DNA of 64,000 nucleotides from Neonectria sp. B-13 (Eukaryota > Ascomycota > Sordariomycetes > Hypocreales > Nectriaceae). Location of the stretch: positions 5,748,309-5,812,308 of the forward strand of contig NOKP01000002.1 in assembly GCA_002682825.1 (NCBI GenBank), read 5' to 3'. The stretch's first letter is position 1; every line of letters begins with the position of its first letter. Below the pieces are notes generated by a model, which was given only the letters and a program-made list of their open reading frames with translations, was not told the origin of the DNA and did no database searches. Below are positions 1 to 12,045 of the stretch, piece after piece. The position numbers and the translations under genes are program-made.

Positions 1-256
1 GCGTTGGTCTTGGCTTCGTGGGAGGTATGGGAGGACTCGGATGATACCGTCGTCTTTGTCTCGCTCTCGCCGTCGGATACTTCTTTGACATTGACATTCA
101 CAGTCTCTAAGGGTTTGGTGTTGTTGGGTTTCAAGCCCGGCAGGGGCTCCGCATGACCCTGTCGAATAGCGTCCATGGCTGTTCGAGAGGCCGAAGCGTC
201 GTCAGGTCCGTCCGATGTGAGGGATGAGGAATTCGAGTTTTTGCGTTTTCTTCTGA
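1..256 (-). CDS. Internal/N-terminal exon of an unidentified protein, cut by the window edge
   Basis: On the minus strand a frame stays open from 256 to the window edge. Just upstream is a TACTAAC-type branch point followed by CTCCCAG, a convincing 3' splice site with the exon starting at 256. The exon begins with a basic RRKRK stretch, then a Ser/Asp-rich low-complexity segment. An in-frame ATG at 176 has good context (GCCATGG) and could instead be the start. No domain is visible, so the function is unknown. The basic patch could be a nuclear localisation signal, but this is only a guess. The first exon could not be placed. Confidence 0.35.
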
Positions 257-2122
257 CTGGGAGTTGCAAGATGTTAGTATTAGTATTGGATCTAAAGAAG
301 AGAAGATGTACAGTGAAAACTGTTGCGCAGCCTAAGCATAATCGCCTCGGATGCTCTCAGAGTTCGAGAAGATCGCAGACGGATTGATAGAGGTTTAAAT
401 GGCCGAGTGCATGTCCGGGGTCCTCGGACGGCCGAGTAGGGGGCACGCAGGCGATGAAATAGGCATCCACTTCACGGCAAATGTACTGCAGGTGAGGCCT
501 GGTTCTGTGGCCTGGGTTGATGTGCATCTGCCGGTGATGAGCAGAGTTCGAATGTCTCTAAACTATCTATGTCTAGAACGGGGTCTGGGAGATGATGCCG
601 GTATGCAGACGAGGAGCTGAGCATGAGGATGGCTTCATCGGGCACCGTAGTGTCTTGATTGGGAATCAACCCAGGCAGCCACACGGACAGCCACATCAGC
701 TCTGGGCGCGAGTGATTGGAAGGCCGTGATGGTGTGTCACAGCCCGACATGATAATACAGTGTACACGAAAGTGTAGTTTGGAACAGGACGAATCAATAG
801 TCGGACAAGCATTCCCGATATATGGGGGAGGCGGTGCTAAGCAGGCTAGCAGCAGCTGATAGGAGTCAGCACTACCGGCGCGGAGCGACTATCACAAGCA
901 TCAACGGTAGACATGCGGCAGCCGTCCGGGGACGCGCGGGCTGGACCGGTCAACTCCCTGTCATCGGGCTTGGCAGGGCTGGCGGAAAGTGTTTTGTCTC
1001 GATTTGGGCCAATAGTGCAAGCCCCGATGCTTGGATAGACGCCTCAATGGGAGCAATATTGACCCAGAGCGTTTTCAGCTGCGGTAAAGTGAGACTCTAT
1101 TCCGGAATCGTCGATGCCGCTGCACGCGTGTCACGCTAGCGGGACGAGGCGCCGACCATGCATCCGTACCCCAGAGTACTTTGCGGGCAACCAGGGCTTA
1201 CGACAGATCTGATTCTCATCGATAACTAAGCAGTTCTGACGGAGACACTCTCAATCCAGAAGTAATTTTCTTCTCTTCAAGTACTTCGTACCAAGCGAAT
1301 TGTAACCAGGAATAAAGGAACACATAGGTTAGAAACCAACGTATATATGGTGAAATATCTATTCTCATTAATGATACGCTGCCCAAGCTGATCAGGGAAT
1401 CAGCCCACCAGCTAGCCCAGGTGAGCATCTCCATTGATCGGGTAATATGTGGCATTGTTGCAGGATGCACAGCATGTCTTACCGATACCAGCCAAATTCA
1501 CAGGCACCTCACTCTTGTATCATCGATACTCTCATCTGGTCTACAGGAATTACATAGTTGGACAAAAGGGAGTCGAAATCTTGCCTTGGTTTTCAACCAG
1601 CCACCCCTCAGTTGGCAAGCCGTTGGGAAGGCCGCGGCCAAATACATCGGAAACTAGCCCTAGAACGAGGCCTCCTTCATTTTCCGCTGGCAAAAGCCAA
1701 ACACAAGCCTAGCTCAGCTCGGGCGCCGTTCTTATCACAGGGAGCATAGTTTATACCATTATTAATGAGAAGAGTGATGTACCCAAAGTAGGAACTTTAG
1801 AAGGTGAAATTATAGCCGAAAAATGCACAGCTTCAAATTTAGAAAACCACTTGAAGAATTGAACAGTCTGGGAACAGGCATCCAATCACCACGCCCTTCA
1901 CGTACATTCGTGCAGCAGCTTGCCAACCTATCATAAACTTCGTATAAACGCCTCCATCTCTTTTCCTCAGCTGCCCCTCTCTTACGTTGCACATCACCAC
2001 TTCCTCAATTGCCTCATCAACAAACTGAGCATAGCCTCACTTGGCTATACACTTTTCACTTTACCCATAGTCCACACTATCCCCAGGTCTCAGGTTTGAG
2101 GTATTTGACTCACATTTCTTCG
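257..2122. other. Long non-coding stretch upstream of the HeLo gene
   Basis: No credible complete gene was found. Short ORFs here lack domains, start context or splice signals. The only recognisable content is the decayed ankyrin-family fragment at 1575-1735, annotated separately, and AT-rich sequence at about 1250-1400 and 1740-1830. The HeLo gene leader lies near 2000-2122. Confidence 0.5.
1575..1735 (-). pseudogene. Relic of a kinase/Sel1/ankyrin-type gene
   Basis: Read on the minus strand, this stretch resembles the part of the large gene at 4521-9022 that covers plus coordinates of about 7281-7470. A 60-base ungapped block (1612-1671 against 7321-7380) matches at roughly 33 of its first 40 positions, and a further 27-base block matches at about 22 positions. 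The translation keeps the pattern WLL-A...FGRxLPxxLPxExWL seen in the Sel1-like region of the large protein. An in-frame TAG lies near 1715 and no flanking exon is recognisable. It is probably the remnant of a tandem or dispersed paralogue. Confidence 0.6.
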
Positions 2123-3921
2123 ATGGAACTAGCCGCGCTTCTGTCTGCGTCGTCCGCGGCTGTCCGCGTTGCCGCATCCTGCTTCACGCTCTGGGAATAC
2201 ATCTCGACGGCCCGACAAGCCCCCAAGGACCTTGAATACTTCCTTGGCCATGTGTACTTGGAGACCTTCAGGTTTTTTGCTTGGTGCGATCTCATGGGGC
2301 TCTGGGATAAGGCACTGGAGGCGAAAGAAACCCGAATCCAACCATCCCCTCGCGTCGAAGATTTCGTGCAGTCTAAGGATACCCTGGAAGCCACCTTCGC
2401 GAAGAGCATAGACTACAATATGCAAGCCGTGCTCGACAATCTGCAGTCGGCCAAGGACCTTCTGGAAGAATACGAAATGTGCAGCAAGCCTCGAAAGCGG
2501 AATCGTCTACAGAAGAAGAACCCTATCATAGAGGTAGTTGAAGCTTCTCAGAAGTTCAGCTCAGCTCCAGAAAAGGGCAAGAAGAGTCTATGGGACCAAA
2601 CAAAGTGGGCGCCTTCAGGGCGCCAAACCAGCGAGGAGATTCTTAAGAGACTTCGCGAGAGCAACGACGGACTTTTCGATGTGATGAAAATTGTGGACCG
2701 CCAGAAGGCTTCTGAGCTATCGAGGCTGCGTGAGATTGGAGTTTCGGTCCCAGTCTTGTCCAAGGCTGTTATTGAGTCGGCAACGCGCCAAGCATTAGGC
2801 GAACCTCTGAGTCAAGAAGACTCGACTCTTTTATCACTCAGTCTGATATCTGAGCGTGAAAGAGAGACCAGACAACTTGGAGCAGTGGAAGAAGGTAAAC
2901 TTGGCTGGGGACCTACTTCATCAACCGGGACAACATTACCTGCATTGGAAGGCTTGAGAGGCTTCCACCTCAACAAAGACGACTTCAATATTATGGCCAG
3001 CGATGCAACCCCGACACCAGAACGTCAGTTTGCAACGTATAAAGACCAACACGTCGCAGTTGAGTGGCGTTACTATTCGAGACGGCTCACTGCAGACGGT
3101 CGAGATCACCTCAGGAGTCGTATTAGCCTCCTTGTTTTACAACTCAAAGAATCATCTTCCACCACCGGCTTTCGCGTTCCTAAGTGCCTTGGGTTCTTTT
3201 GTTCGGAATCAGAAAGCCGCTACGGAATTGTTTTTCAGCTGCAGCGCGACCTGAAACCTCTGACCCTGTACGAGCGTCTGGAGAGGGATTACGAGGAAGA
3301 TATACGCCGCGATCTCGAGGCACGCCTTAGCCTCGCTCGTCAACTCGTCATGAACATGTTCCGCTTCTTTGGCTCCACAAAAATGTCCGGTCAAGCAGCT
3401 TTCTCTTTCTCGACTCTGATCCAGACCGGCTCTCACTCCCCAATGTATACCTCTTTAGCTTCGGCTTTGCCCGCAAAGAGTACAATGAACAAACAAAGAA
3501 AGCTCCCTCAATGCTGCGGTCTATGCAGGAGAACCGTGCATGGCGTTTATACTGCCATCCTGACCGCGATCCGGCGCTCGTACAGAGCGATGAGGCCCCG
3601 CAGCAGAGCTTATCACAGATGCACCACGACGCGTATGGTCTTGGTATCATTTTGCTTGAAATTGCTCTATGGGCTCCTGTGACTAGTATCTGTAGCTCGA
3701 AGAAGTGCGTTGAGCAATTCCATGTAGAAGTAGTGGATACACGTATGGACGATGTGCGTTTCCATATGGGCGAGGGTTATGCTCGAGTCGTTCGCCGGTT
3801 GCTCAAGGGAGAATTTGACATGGAGCCGATGCAAGGAGCTAGTTGGGAAAGCAAGCGAATGCTGTTTTTGGACGCGTTTCGACAGACGATTGTCGAGAAG
3901 ATGGAGACTGTGTTGAAGTGA
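2123..3921 (+). CDS. HeLo-domain protein with C-terminal pseudokinase, apparent frameshift
   Basis: The N-terminus (residues 1 to about 200) has the pattern of the fungal HeLo prion-inhibition and propagation domain: a hydrophobic first helix (MELAALLSAS), then ...LWEY...A..DLEYFLGHVYLE. From about residue 290 a kinase-like fold follows: a VAVEW beta-3-like strand, the WLHKN catalytic loop where HRD is expected, SFGFA where DFG is expected, YCHPDR, and the HDAYGLGIILLEIA helix. Key catalytic residues are missing, so it is a pseudokinase. The frame changes between about 3355 and 3375: LSLARQLVMNMF is in one frame and WLHKNVRSS, which should follow it, is in the frame one base back. No GT-AG intron fits. 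One missing base beside TTCTTTGG would restore a protein of about 599 residues. This may be a sequencing error or a real mutation. An in-frame ATG at 2009 is an alternative start. A role in allorecognition or cell death is inferred from the family. Confidence 0.7.
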
Positions 3922-4081
3922 CGCGCGTAGTGGCAATGCGGCGGAGCAGTGAAACCAATAAACGAGGTTCAATCCTGAAATCTAATCCTCTTTTCAAATA
4001 CAAAAAGGCACGTTTTCTAGGTCCAAAGTGGCTTTATATGCGACTGAATTGTGATATAAAACAATCGAATAGAGAGGTTGC

Positions 4082-4181
4082 NNNNNNNNNNNNNNNNNNN
4101 NNNNNNNNNNNNNNNNNNNNNNNNNNNNNNNNNNNNNNNNNNNNNNNNNNNNNNNNNNNNNNNNNNNNNNNNNNNNNNNNN
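4082..4181. other. Assembly gap (100 N)
   Basis: Exactly 100 N, the conventional placeholder for a gap of unknown size. The left flank ends GAGAGGTTGC and the right flank carries ACCTCTCTCAAC, a short inverted match that may hint at a repeat inside the gap. Confidence 0.98.
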
Positions 4182-4520
4182 CCAATTTGACCTCTCTCAA
4201 CAACCTAGCTACGAACCTTGATGCCCTCAACAACCTAGTCATCCTAGATGACACGTTTCCCTTCCTTTCTCATCACTCTAGATGACACGATTCCTATCCC
4301 TTCCTACGGACCAAATCATGTATTTAAAGACCTTCCTTTCCCGCTAGGATAGATAGAAATCAAGAGCTTTTATCCCCATCAATCCCGACCATTAGATGTG
4401 ATATTGCCGAAAACCAACTCAAGGCATGTAAATTTGCTCTCATTCCTCCCTGCTCGTAATAACTGTATTTCTGTGTCTACCAAAACTTTCAAATACTCCA
4501 ATCAAACATGCGCTAATTAA
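4182..4520. other. Non-coding, short direct repeats right of the gap
   Basis: No gene seen. CAACAACCTAG occurs twice (about 4198 and 4230) and TAGATGACACG occurs twice (about 4245 and 4281), so there is short tandem structure beside the gap. The 3' end of the convergent gene at 4521-9022 lies just beyond. Confidence 0.6.
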
Positions 4521-7500
4521 CTAGGCGCCACAAAAGTTCCTTATAATGAAAGTCGTTGCGTTGCTAGACGATGCCGGCCTGGCATTGCTGGTTGTGGTGG
4601 AGTGCTTCACCACTGGCAGCTTCATCGAGCAAGTGATCTCCGTTCTCCTGCCACTCACCATCTCTCGTTCTATCGGAGACCAAACAATGGAGTTATACTG
4701 ATTTGTCGCATCATGCCAGCGCTCCATCTCAAACGAAACTATCGTTCCCGGGTCATCGGCCGAGGATGGACTTTGAAGAGTGGATAATCTGACCCGCCGA
4801 GATCGAATGAATCGGACAGTGTATAGGCGGCGGAATACAGCAGCCAAGTAGACTCTGATATCATTCCCGTACACATGTTTGATTAGTGCCGTCCTCTTAG
4901 GGCCCCAGATAGCAACCGTAATGACTCCGGCGGAAAGCACAGTGGTCAACATGGCCGAGATAAAGAACAAAAGGAACAATGCGAGATCACCGAAATATGA
5001 TTGGTGCTGCATCCTTTGCCAGTTTTGAGACAGCTCTACAGAGCTGTAAATCAAGACCAGCGCGAAAAAGACAAGAGCAATGAGAATCAGCCATCCCCCG
5101 TCCGCAGCCACGTTCATGATGTCGGCGAATGGGAGTACGAAAATATGGTAAGAACCACGGTATGCATTGGAATGCGAACCACCGAGCTCAAGAAGGAGGC
5201 CGGCTATGAGCTGATTGCTGTACTTCAACGCCAGTCCAGTTTCAGGACAACGCTCATCTGGGATGAATGAGGTCCACCGAACCACGTCTAGAGGTGTCAT
5301 CGGAAGACTAAGCTCGATAGAGGATTCAAGCAGCTCATCTTGGCAGCCTTTGATAGAAAGTATGCTTGTGGTGTTTGGATGAAATCCCATGTCAAGAAGG
5401 CATCGGACTGCTGCCCAGTTCGACTGCATGGCAGCATAGAGCATGAAGTTTTCTCGCTCATGGCTGCCTTCATCGTCATAACTGAGTGGCCGAAGTTGGT
5501 GCCTGTTGGCCTTCGCAATAAAAGCCCAGAGTTCTTGGATGGCCCTTAGTTCATCGTATGCAAACGGCCTGGTGTTGGTTTTCGCCCGTCTCAGATGCCC
5601 AATTTGGAGGAACTCTAACGTTTGGCCGTTCATACAGGTGGATTGCAGGATGGATTCAAGGCTGGAACTCGTATTGAGAAGCCTTGAAATGTCTGCGAAA
5701 CTGACGATATCCTTTGATCTGTGAGCTAGAGCTCTCCGGATCAGATCGGTGAGTTCATGAGGCTCAAACGGGTCTTTATCGAGCAGAAGTTGAAATACGG
5801 TTTGGCCACCAGCAATCTTATCTTGCAACGTTGCACCCGCTTCAAGTAATGCGTCAACGCAGTGGAATTGTTTCCAGATGACAGCCAAGAAGAGAGGGGC
5901 GAGAATTATGGGGTTGGTGAAGCCCGTTAGTTTGAGAAGGTCACCCTGCTCCTCGGGGGTGGATGGCGTCCATCGTACTTTTCGTTGGTTATATTCTTGG
6001 TTTAGCCATTCAAGACATGTGCTCCTAAAATAGATGTGAGCGACAAGGGATACTAGGACTAAACTCGACCTTGCAGGTCAGCTTCAGGTAGCAGCACTTA
6101 CAGCAAGATTGGATCCGAGGAAGTTGCTATGATTAGAGCCATGTAAAGAAGTGGATAGTTGAGTTCAGAATTCCTAGATAACCCGCTCCGAATAGGTGTT
6201 TGCAGGAGATCATGAAACATATCGCGCCGATGTGGCGCGATAGTCAGTCTTGCCCAGTCCAGTGAGCTTCTTGCACGTCCAGCTAAGTGAGACATGGCGT
6301 CCCTCCTGCCCTGGTCAATAGCAAACCTAGCTATTCCCTCCTCATGTAGAGTGGCGCCGCGACGCAAGAGGAAATCCAGACAGTTACCAAGGGCACTTCG
6401 GAAATTAGTGCCGAATCGAGCAATCCTCGTAAACCTCTCTGGGTAATTATAACCCAAGGTAGGGTTGGACGAGACGGGTCCAAAAACGCAAGTTTCCAGG
6501 AGCGTTCTGTTTTCAGTGCCGTGCCAGAATTGGCGGCTGTCGACCGGTGTGCCAATTGCCAGTCCCATGCGCTCTTCTAGGATAGGGAGTACCTTCTCAT
6601 GATGGAACCTCAGTGCAATAACCATCAAGTTCAACAGCTCGGCGTTTCCGGCCCTTTGTTCTTCATTCTTCCGCGTCGACGAAGCCTCGATTTCGAACAA
6701 TGCGCGGAGAACTGTGGGATTGTCACAATATACGGCTCGGAGGGCCGCAGTGCCCGTACCAGTATTCTGCAGGCAGGTGAGGTGGTTCGAATTTGACCAT
6801 TTGGCAACGGTCTGGAGTTGAGACTGCGCGCCGGCCTGAGATAGATTCTGGGCGATATACTCGACGTCTTCAACATCAAGGTTGACAAGGAAATGCAAGG
6901 CCGTCTCATTTTGAGCATTGTGAATACTGGCATCAGCACCCAGCTCGATCAGCTCTTCAATCATATCGGTATGCCCTGCTCGGGTGGCCTGAATCAATGC
7001 TGTGTCGCCATGGTGGTTCTTCTGATCGAGAAGATTTGAAAAGAATTCCGAGTCCATAATCTCCAAGTTATGCAAAATTTCCAGGTTTCCTGTCGATGCG
7101 GTGTAATGCAAAATTGTATCGCCCCTGTCATTCAGAGCCTGGAAAGGATCTTGCGTCAAGTCTGCGGAAAAGTCGTCATAGGCAACATATGTGTTTCCAC
7201 AGTACGTCCGTCGATAGTGCTGTAGGACCTTTTCGTGCAGCGATGGGTTTAGGCTGAGTAATTGATCAAGGGCTGAAGTGTTGCCATGACTTTCAACCAA
7301 GTCCTTGAGCCACTGCTCGATTGGCAAGTTGTCGGGAAGGTCGCGGCCAAATGCATCGTGGGCAGGAACTAAAGCGAGGCGTGCCAAATGATGTCCTTGA
7401 TTTGCCGCGCGTAAAAGCCACTTGATCGAGATATCCTGCATACTATCGTCGTCGAGACTAAGCTCAGGTTCAACGCCAAAGCCAGAGCTATAGCACACGC

Positions 7501-9022
7501 CCAGCTGGAATGCTGCCTCTGTAGCTCGCGGGTCGTTCTCATCTTGGGCAAGATGGTCCAAAACCCTGACGACATGCCTGTGTATACCCTTTGGCAGTTC
7601 AGAAAGTGCTTGGTAGGGAACAGATAACTAAAAGAAATTGATAAGCATTGTTCAAGATAGTGTGACAAGGAGTGGCATACCTGACTCGACTCTGGCTTGA
7701 TGTTGAGGGTATCGTTGTCATGTACACCAACAGTCCGACGAACCCTTTGGGAATAGATTAGAAGCATTCATAAGAACTGAAAGATGAGCATTCATACCCT
7801 TTCGAAAGCCTAGAGATAACCTCATCAAGGTTTCTTTTCGACGGGTCTCGTTGGACGGTATGAGACAGAATCTCGTATAAAGTAGGGAAATCGGTTAGGT
7901 TGGGGTCTTTAAGGGAAAAGATGACATGACGCAGATGATCAAGCATCGTATCATCCTGTTTTCGGCAAACCAATTCAGCTGCAGGGCCATACTCGCTGTC
8001 TTGGGCGAAAATGTCCTTTCCAGCCATCAAACACGCAAACACTAAGCCGTACGAGTAAACATCAGTTTGCTTGAAACGACTAGCTGTACCAGGCTGCCGC
8101 CACTCCGGCGCGGCATAAATGTCGGTTCTTCCCGGAAGGCAGTGTATGGCCTCGGCTGAAGTAGTGATAGCGAGCGCATGGCTGAAGTCTGCAAGCTTCG
8201 CGTGATACTCCCCGGCAACCTCGAACATGAGAACGTTGTCCGGCTTGATATCACCGTGTATGATGCCACAGCTGTGGAGTGTAGATATTGCAGAGGCAAT
8301 TTCAAGTGCTAGAATCCTTTTTGTTCTGAAAGGGAGGGATTCAGACCTAGAATGTCAAGTTATCAGTCAAAATCTCGTGTTGCGGCAAGGGTCCAGAAAT
8401 AGTGGGCGAGACCGTACCGATTGAGAAATTCGGATAGGTTGGAGTCAGCACGTTCGAGCATGATGATGGGCTTCGGGATTCGGGATGTCTTTAGTTTATT
8501 AGCTTTGAGTAAGGACTGTAATCATATGGAGAGGGCCATTGTGCTCCCTACCTCTTCCAGTACGAAGTTTATTCCAAAGACGTTGACAATATTCTTACTT
8601 TCCCTCACTGTAAGATGGCTCAGAACTTGCAGCTCTGTGATGAAACCCTTGGCCTCTGCCGTATCCCGCGCCTTGCCGCGACGATCCCATATTCCATCGG
8701 AGTAATGTTTCGCTGCACACCCAACGACCAGAGTATTCAGCTGAGTTGAATGTAAGGCGCTCGGCTGCATAATCTCTGCATCCACTCCGGTGACTTGGCC
8801 GTGAGCGCCCTCGCCATAGATGGTCCGGTCCTTGGATGGGTCCATCAGCTGCATCTTATGAATACCATGCTGAGAATAGAGGTCGGTCACACATGTTAAT
8901 ACTGCAACAAAGTCGTCGAATTGGTGCTCCTGGGGCAGTGGTTGCTGCTGTGGAGTTTCAGGGCCAGGAGTGGACTCAGATGAGCCTTTCCATCGACGGC
9001 CACGGACGGGTACTGTTGGCAT
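4521..9022 (-). CDS. Protein kinase-Sel1-ankyrin protein with two C-terminal TM segments
   Basis: Six exons: 9022-8552, 8488-8418, 8346-7798, 7744-7681, 7627-6102 and 6024-4521. All phases fit, giving 1394 residues. Residues about 65-365 are a protein kinase: glycine loop GEGAHGQV (70-77), beta-3 Lys105 in AAK, a probable helix-C Glu130, HGDIKPDN (211-218), DFS instead of DFG (234-236), APEW, and DVYSYG. A Sel1-like repeat follows (about 423-465), then ankyrin repeats (about 550-645: GDTILHYTASTG and GDTALIQATRAGH), with further weak repeats beyond 900. Two hydrophobic helices lie at about 1203-1221 and 1240-1266, followed by a basic tail. This suggests a membrane-anchored signalling or sensor kinase. 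Fungal kinase/ankyrin proteins are often linked to NLR-like or allorecognition repertoires, but that role is an inference. The gene is convergent with the HeLo gene across the gap. Confidence 0.8.
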
Positions 9023-9923
9023 TGCAATCGAGAGGTCGAGGTACCAACGAACGGTTTTGGGATCTAGAAGGTGGTTTAACTGAGGGAGATGGTGAAAGAA
9101 GATCCCGGAAGACCAGCATTTATTAATTTAAGATCAAGTTGTATTCCAAGGAATTATGTGCCCATTTGGTCGTAAATCAGGCTGCGTAGCCCAGTGCTCC
9201 GTGTTTGGGTCTATTTTTGGCTGTGCTAGCACATTCGCGCCTGTACCAACAGCATGTCTCAAAGCCCCCGCCACCTGCGAGGAAGGCGTAGGTACTGATG
9301 AGGATAGGTTCATAGAGGCAATAATAGACAATATCCATGTGTTCTTTCATGCTCAAAACGTGAGTGAGTAAACTGACTACCTTGTTCAACGATAGATAAA
9401 TCACCTGATTGAGTCCATCTGAATGCACAGTCCATAATCCCGTACAAGCTGCTACTCTATAAGCCTTTCTCCTTCGCATTCTTGAGAGTACTTAGCACGA
9501 ATCATTAGTACACGAGAAACGAGGCTGTGTTAGCGCGGGTGATGTGGCTTGCAGGTTCGCGTATCTTGCCTCGTTATTCGTACGCCTGTCGGCTCTCGCT
9601 GGGCGGCACTTGGAACTTGGCACCTGGAGACAACAAAGGCCCTGGCTAGACCTAACGTCCTTGTATCTTCCAACGCTGCAATATCGGAAATTTTATGGCA
9701 ACGGCGAGGCAGATTTTATTTAGAATTAACTTACTTTCTTCGAAGGAGTGTGCCGGAGCATCCATGGCCTGGAGCCTGGGCACTTAGTCCGACCGTTAGG
9801 TACCTCCAGCAGCGCCCAGTTGGCGCCAGCTGCCCGCCAACCGCCGGTCACATGCTCCACCAAACCGTATCTCAACCGCACGCTCTTTTAATCTTCTCAT
9901 CTCCTCCCCGAGCCGGATGAACT
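9023..9923. promoter_or_regulatory. Divergent promoter between the kinase-ankyrin gene and a Zn2Cys6 gene
   Basis: About 900 bases separate two divergent starts (9022 minus, 9924 plus). Small ORFs inside have no domain. No specific binding site could be assigned. Confidence 0.5.
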
Positions 9924-12045
9924 ATGAAGAAGTCCATCGCTTGCGGCGCATGTCGTTCCTCGAAACGAAAAGTGAATATCTCGCGTAGAACCAAAGACGA
10001 GGATTGGACCCACCGCTAATTGATGCGCTGCAGTGTATTCACTCCGGCGGCCCGCCGTGCACCCGCTGTCGGGATCGTGGCGATGACTGCATCTTCCCTC
10101 CAAAGGGCACGTCCTTCATCTTCCGCCGTCCTAGGACAGAGCGCCATGGCCGAGACTCGGATGTTGCGTCGCTTTCCAGCGCCATGTCTCAGCTGCATCG
10201 CCCGCGCCCTGATGAATGGCTCGAGTCGCGCTCCAAGAGCCTGGCCGGCGTGGATCCGTTTCAATACCTGACCGATGAGGTCAAGAATAGCTATCTCCGC
10301 TGCTCGTACAAGTGGTCGTTTCACCATATCCCAAACCTCCTCATCGGTATCCGGGAGAAGAATCTGGATCCTCTGCTCGTCTGGGCGATGCTGGCCATCA
10401 CCGTCAGGTTGGTCCATCTTCTTTTCCGACTTCACCTTGAAGATAGAATATCCCGCTGACGCCATCCAGATTTTCTCAATCCGCCCCACCAGGCTACTTG
10501 AGCCAAGTCCAGGCGAGCAACACGTTTGCCAACCATGCGAGAACCTTGGTCCTCTCACTCGTGGACCAGCCAACTGTCCATCGAGCCCAGGTACTCCTCA
10601 TGCTTACGGGGCATTCCTGGGGGGCTGGAGAGGGGAGACGAGCGTGGGTGTATCTTGGAATGGCTGTGAGAATGGCTCAAGTCTTGGCTCTCTTTGAGGA
10701 GCCCGCGCTGCCCATGTCTCGTGATGACTTTATCGACGCCGAGGAGAGGAGACGCACAGCCTGGACATGTTTCCTAATGGACAGTCTGCTCAGTGGGGGC
10801 AAAGGGCGCGATAGGATGCTATCCGCCGAGAAGATGCGCATACAACTCCCTTGCCATTCTGAAAGCTTCAATTTTGGAGAGCCAGTAGGCTGCGAATGGT
10901 TGGACGGTTCTAAGCCCGATAGCTCAAGATTGGCCTCCCAAGGGAACTTGGGCATCGTTGCGTACAGCATGAGAGTTGCGGATGTCTGGGGAGCCGTCGC
11001 CAAATGGGCCTGCACATCACACGATACCAACGAACCCCCATGGCAACCCCGATCAGAATTTCAATATCTCCTATCTCGGCTCGACTTGTGGAAGGATTCT
11101 TTACCCAAGAGGCTACAGTACGACCTCTTCCTCCTACGCGCCCATAGCGTGTCAAATCAGGGCCAAGCCTACTGCTACATGCACTGCATCTATTTTATGA
11201 GCGTCATCTTCCTCTACCGTTCATATTTACCGGAAGTTGAGATGCAAAAGGCCAGGGTTGGAGACCGTGAATGGGACCAATGGTCCGCATGGTCAAGTAA
11301 AGAACTGGTTCAGGTCGCCGAACGGGTCTGCGAGATGCTTCAGGAAATGCGAGCTTTTGGGCTCTATTTTCTGCGTGGTCTTGTTCCTTGGATCGGCTTT
11401 ACCATATACACTGCTGTCGGAACTTTGCTCTATTTCTATCACTTTCCAAACCCTGGGGATACCCCTGGCCAGGTGGAAAAGCGCCGCGAGTGTATTGTGG
11501 AGGGATGCCTCTTCCTGAAGGACATGAGACAAGCGTGGCCAATGGCCGATACCTGGGTGTGTTCTTCATCCATTTCCACCGTTACGCTTCTGAAACTAAC
11601 TCAACATGCAGCGCGAAAAGATCCAAGCAATGCAGATTTTCTACAGCAGCATCAAAGCTGAGGGCGATCAGGCCGTCACCCCGGGTGAAAGAAGGGAGAT
11701 GCGTAACGCTATTATCGATTATGGCGCCCTGCAGCCCGACCCTGTCCTGCAGCCCGACATTGAAAGTAGCGAAGAATCTGTAAGAACTGATTTGAAATAC
11801 CCAGTCACCGTGGTCCTTGACTAACACCTGGATAGATGGCGGATGTGGAGAGTGCCCCCAGATCGGATGAAGTGGAATTCAATGCACAGGCTATGAACTT
11901 TGTTGCCCCTGCAGATATCGATCTTTTTGACACGAATCTCGAGTTTGGAAGCACGATGCATGCCGCCTTTGCTGATACGACACAGGGGTTCTGGGAGAGC
12001 TTTCCCGGGAGCATGGATATTCAACAGGATCCATCCAACGAATGA
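9924..12045 (+). CDS. Zn2Cys6 transcription factor with fungal-trans domain
   Basis: Five exons: 9924-9971, 10034-10407, 10470-11556, 11612-11779 and 11836-12045, giving 628 residues. The first intron splits the zinc cluster: CGACRSSKRK before it, then CIHSGGPPCTRCRDRGDDC, which together give the six cysteines of a Gal4-type binuclear cluster at residues 7 to about 35. The middle homology region (fungal-trans, PF04082 type) includes AVRMAQVLAL and the E-E-RRRTAWTCFLMD motif near residue 240. The short acidic C-terminus could be an activation region. The gene lies 328 bases upstream of a GH43 enzyme on the same strand, so it may be a local regulator of hemicellulose use. That is inferred from position only. 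Confidence 0.85.

Noticed and set aside
822..1139. 105-codon ORF in the left intergenic region
   Set aside because: No domain or codon-use support; probably accidental.
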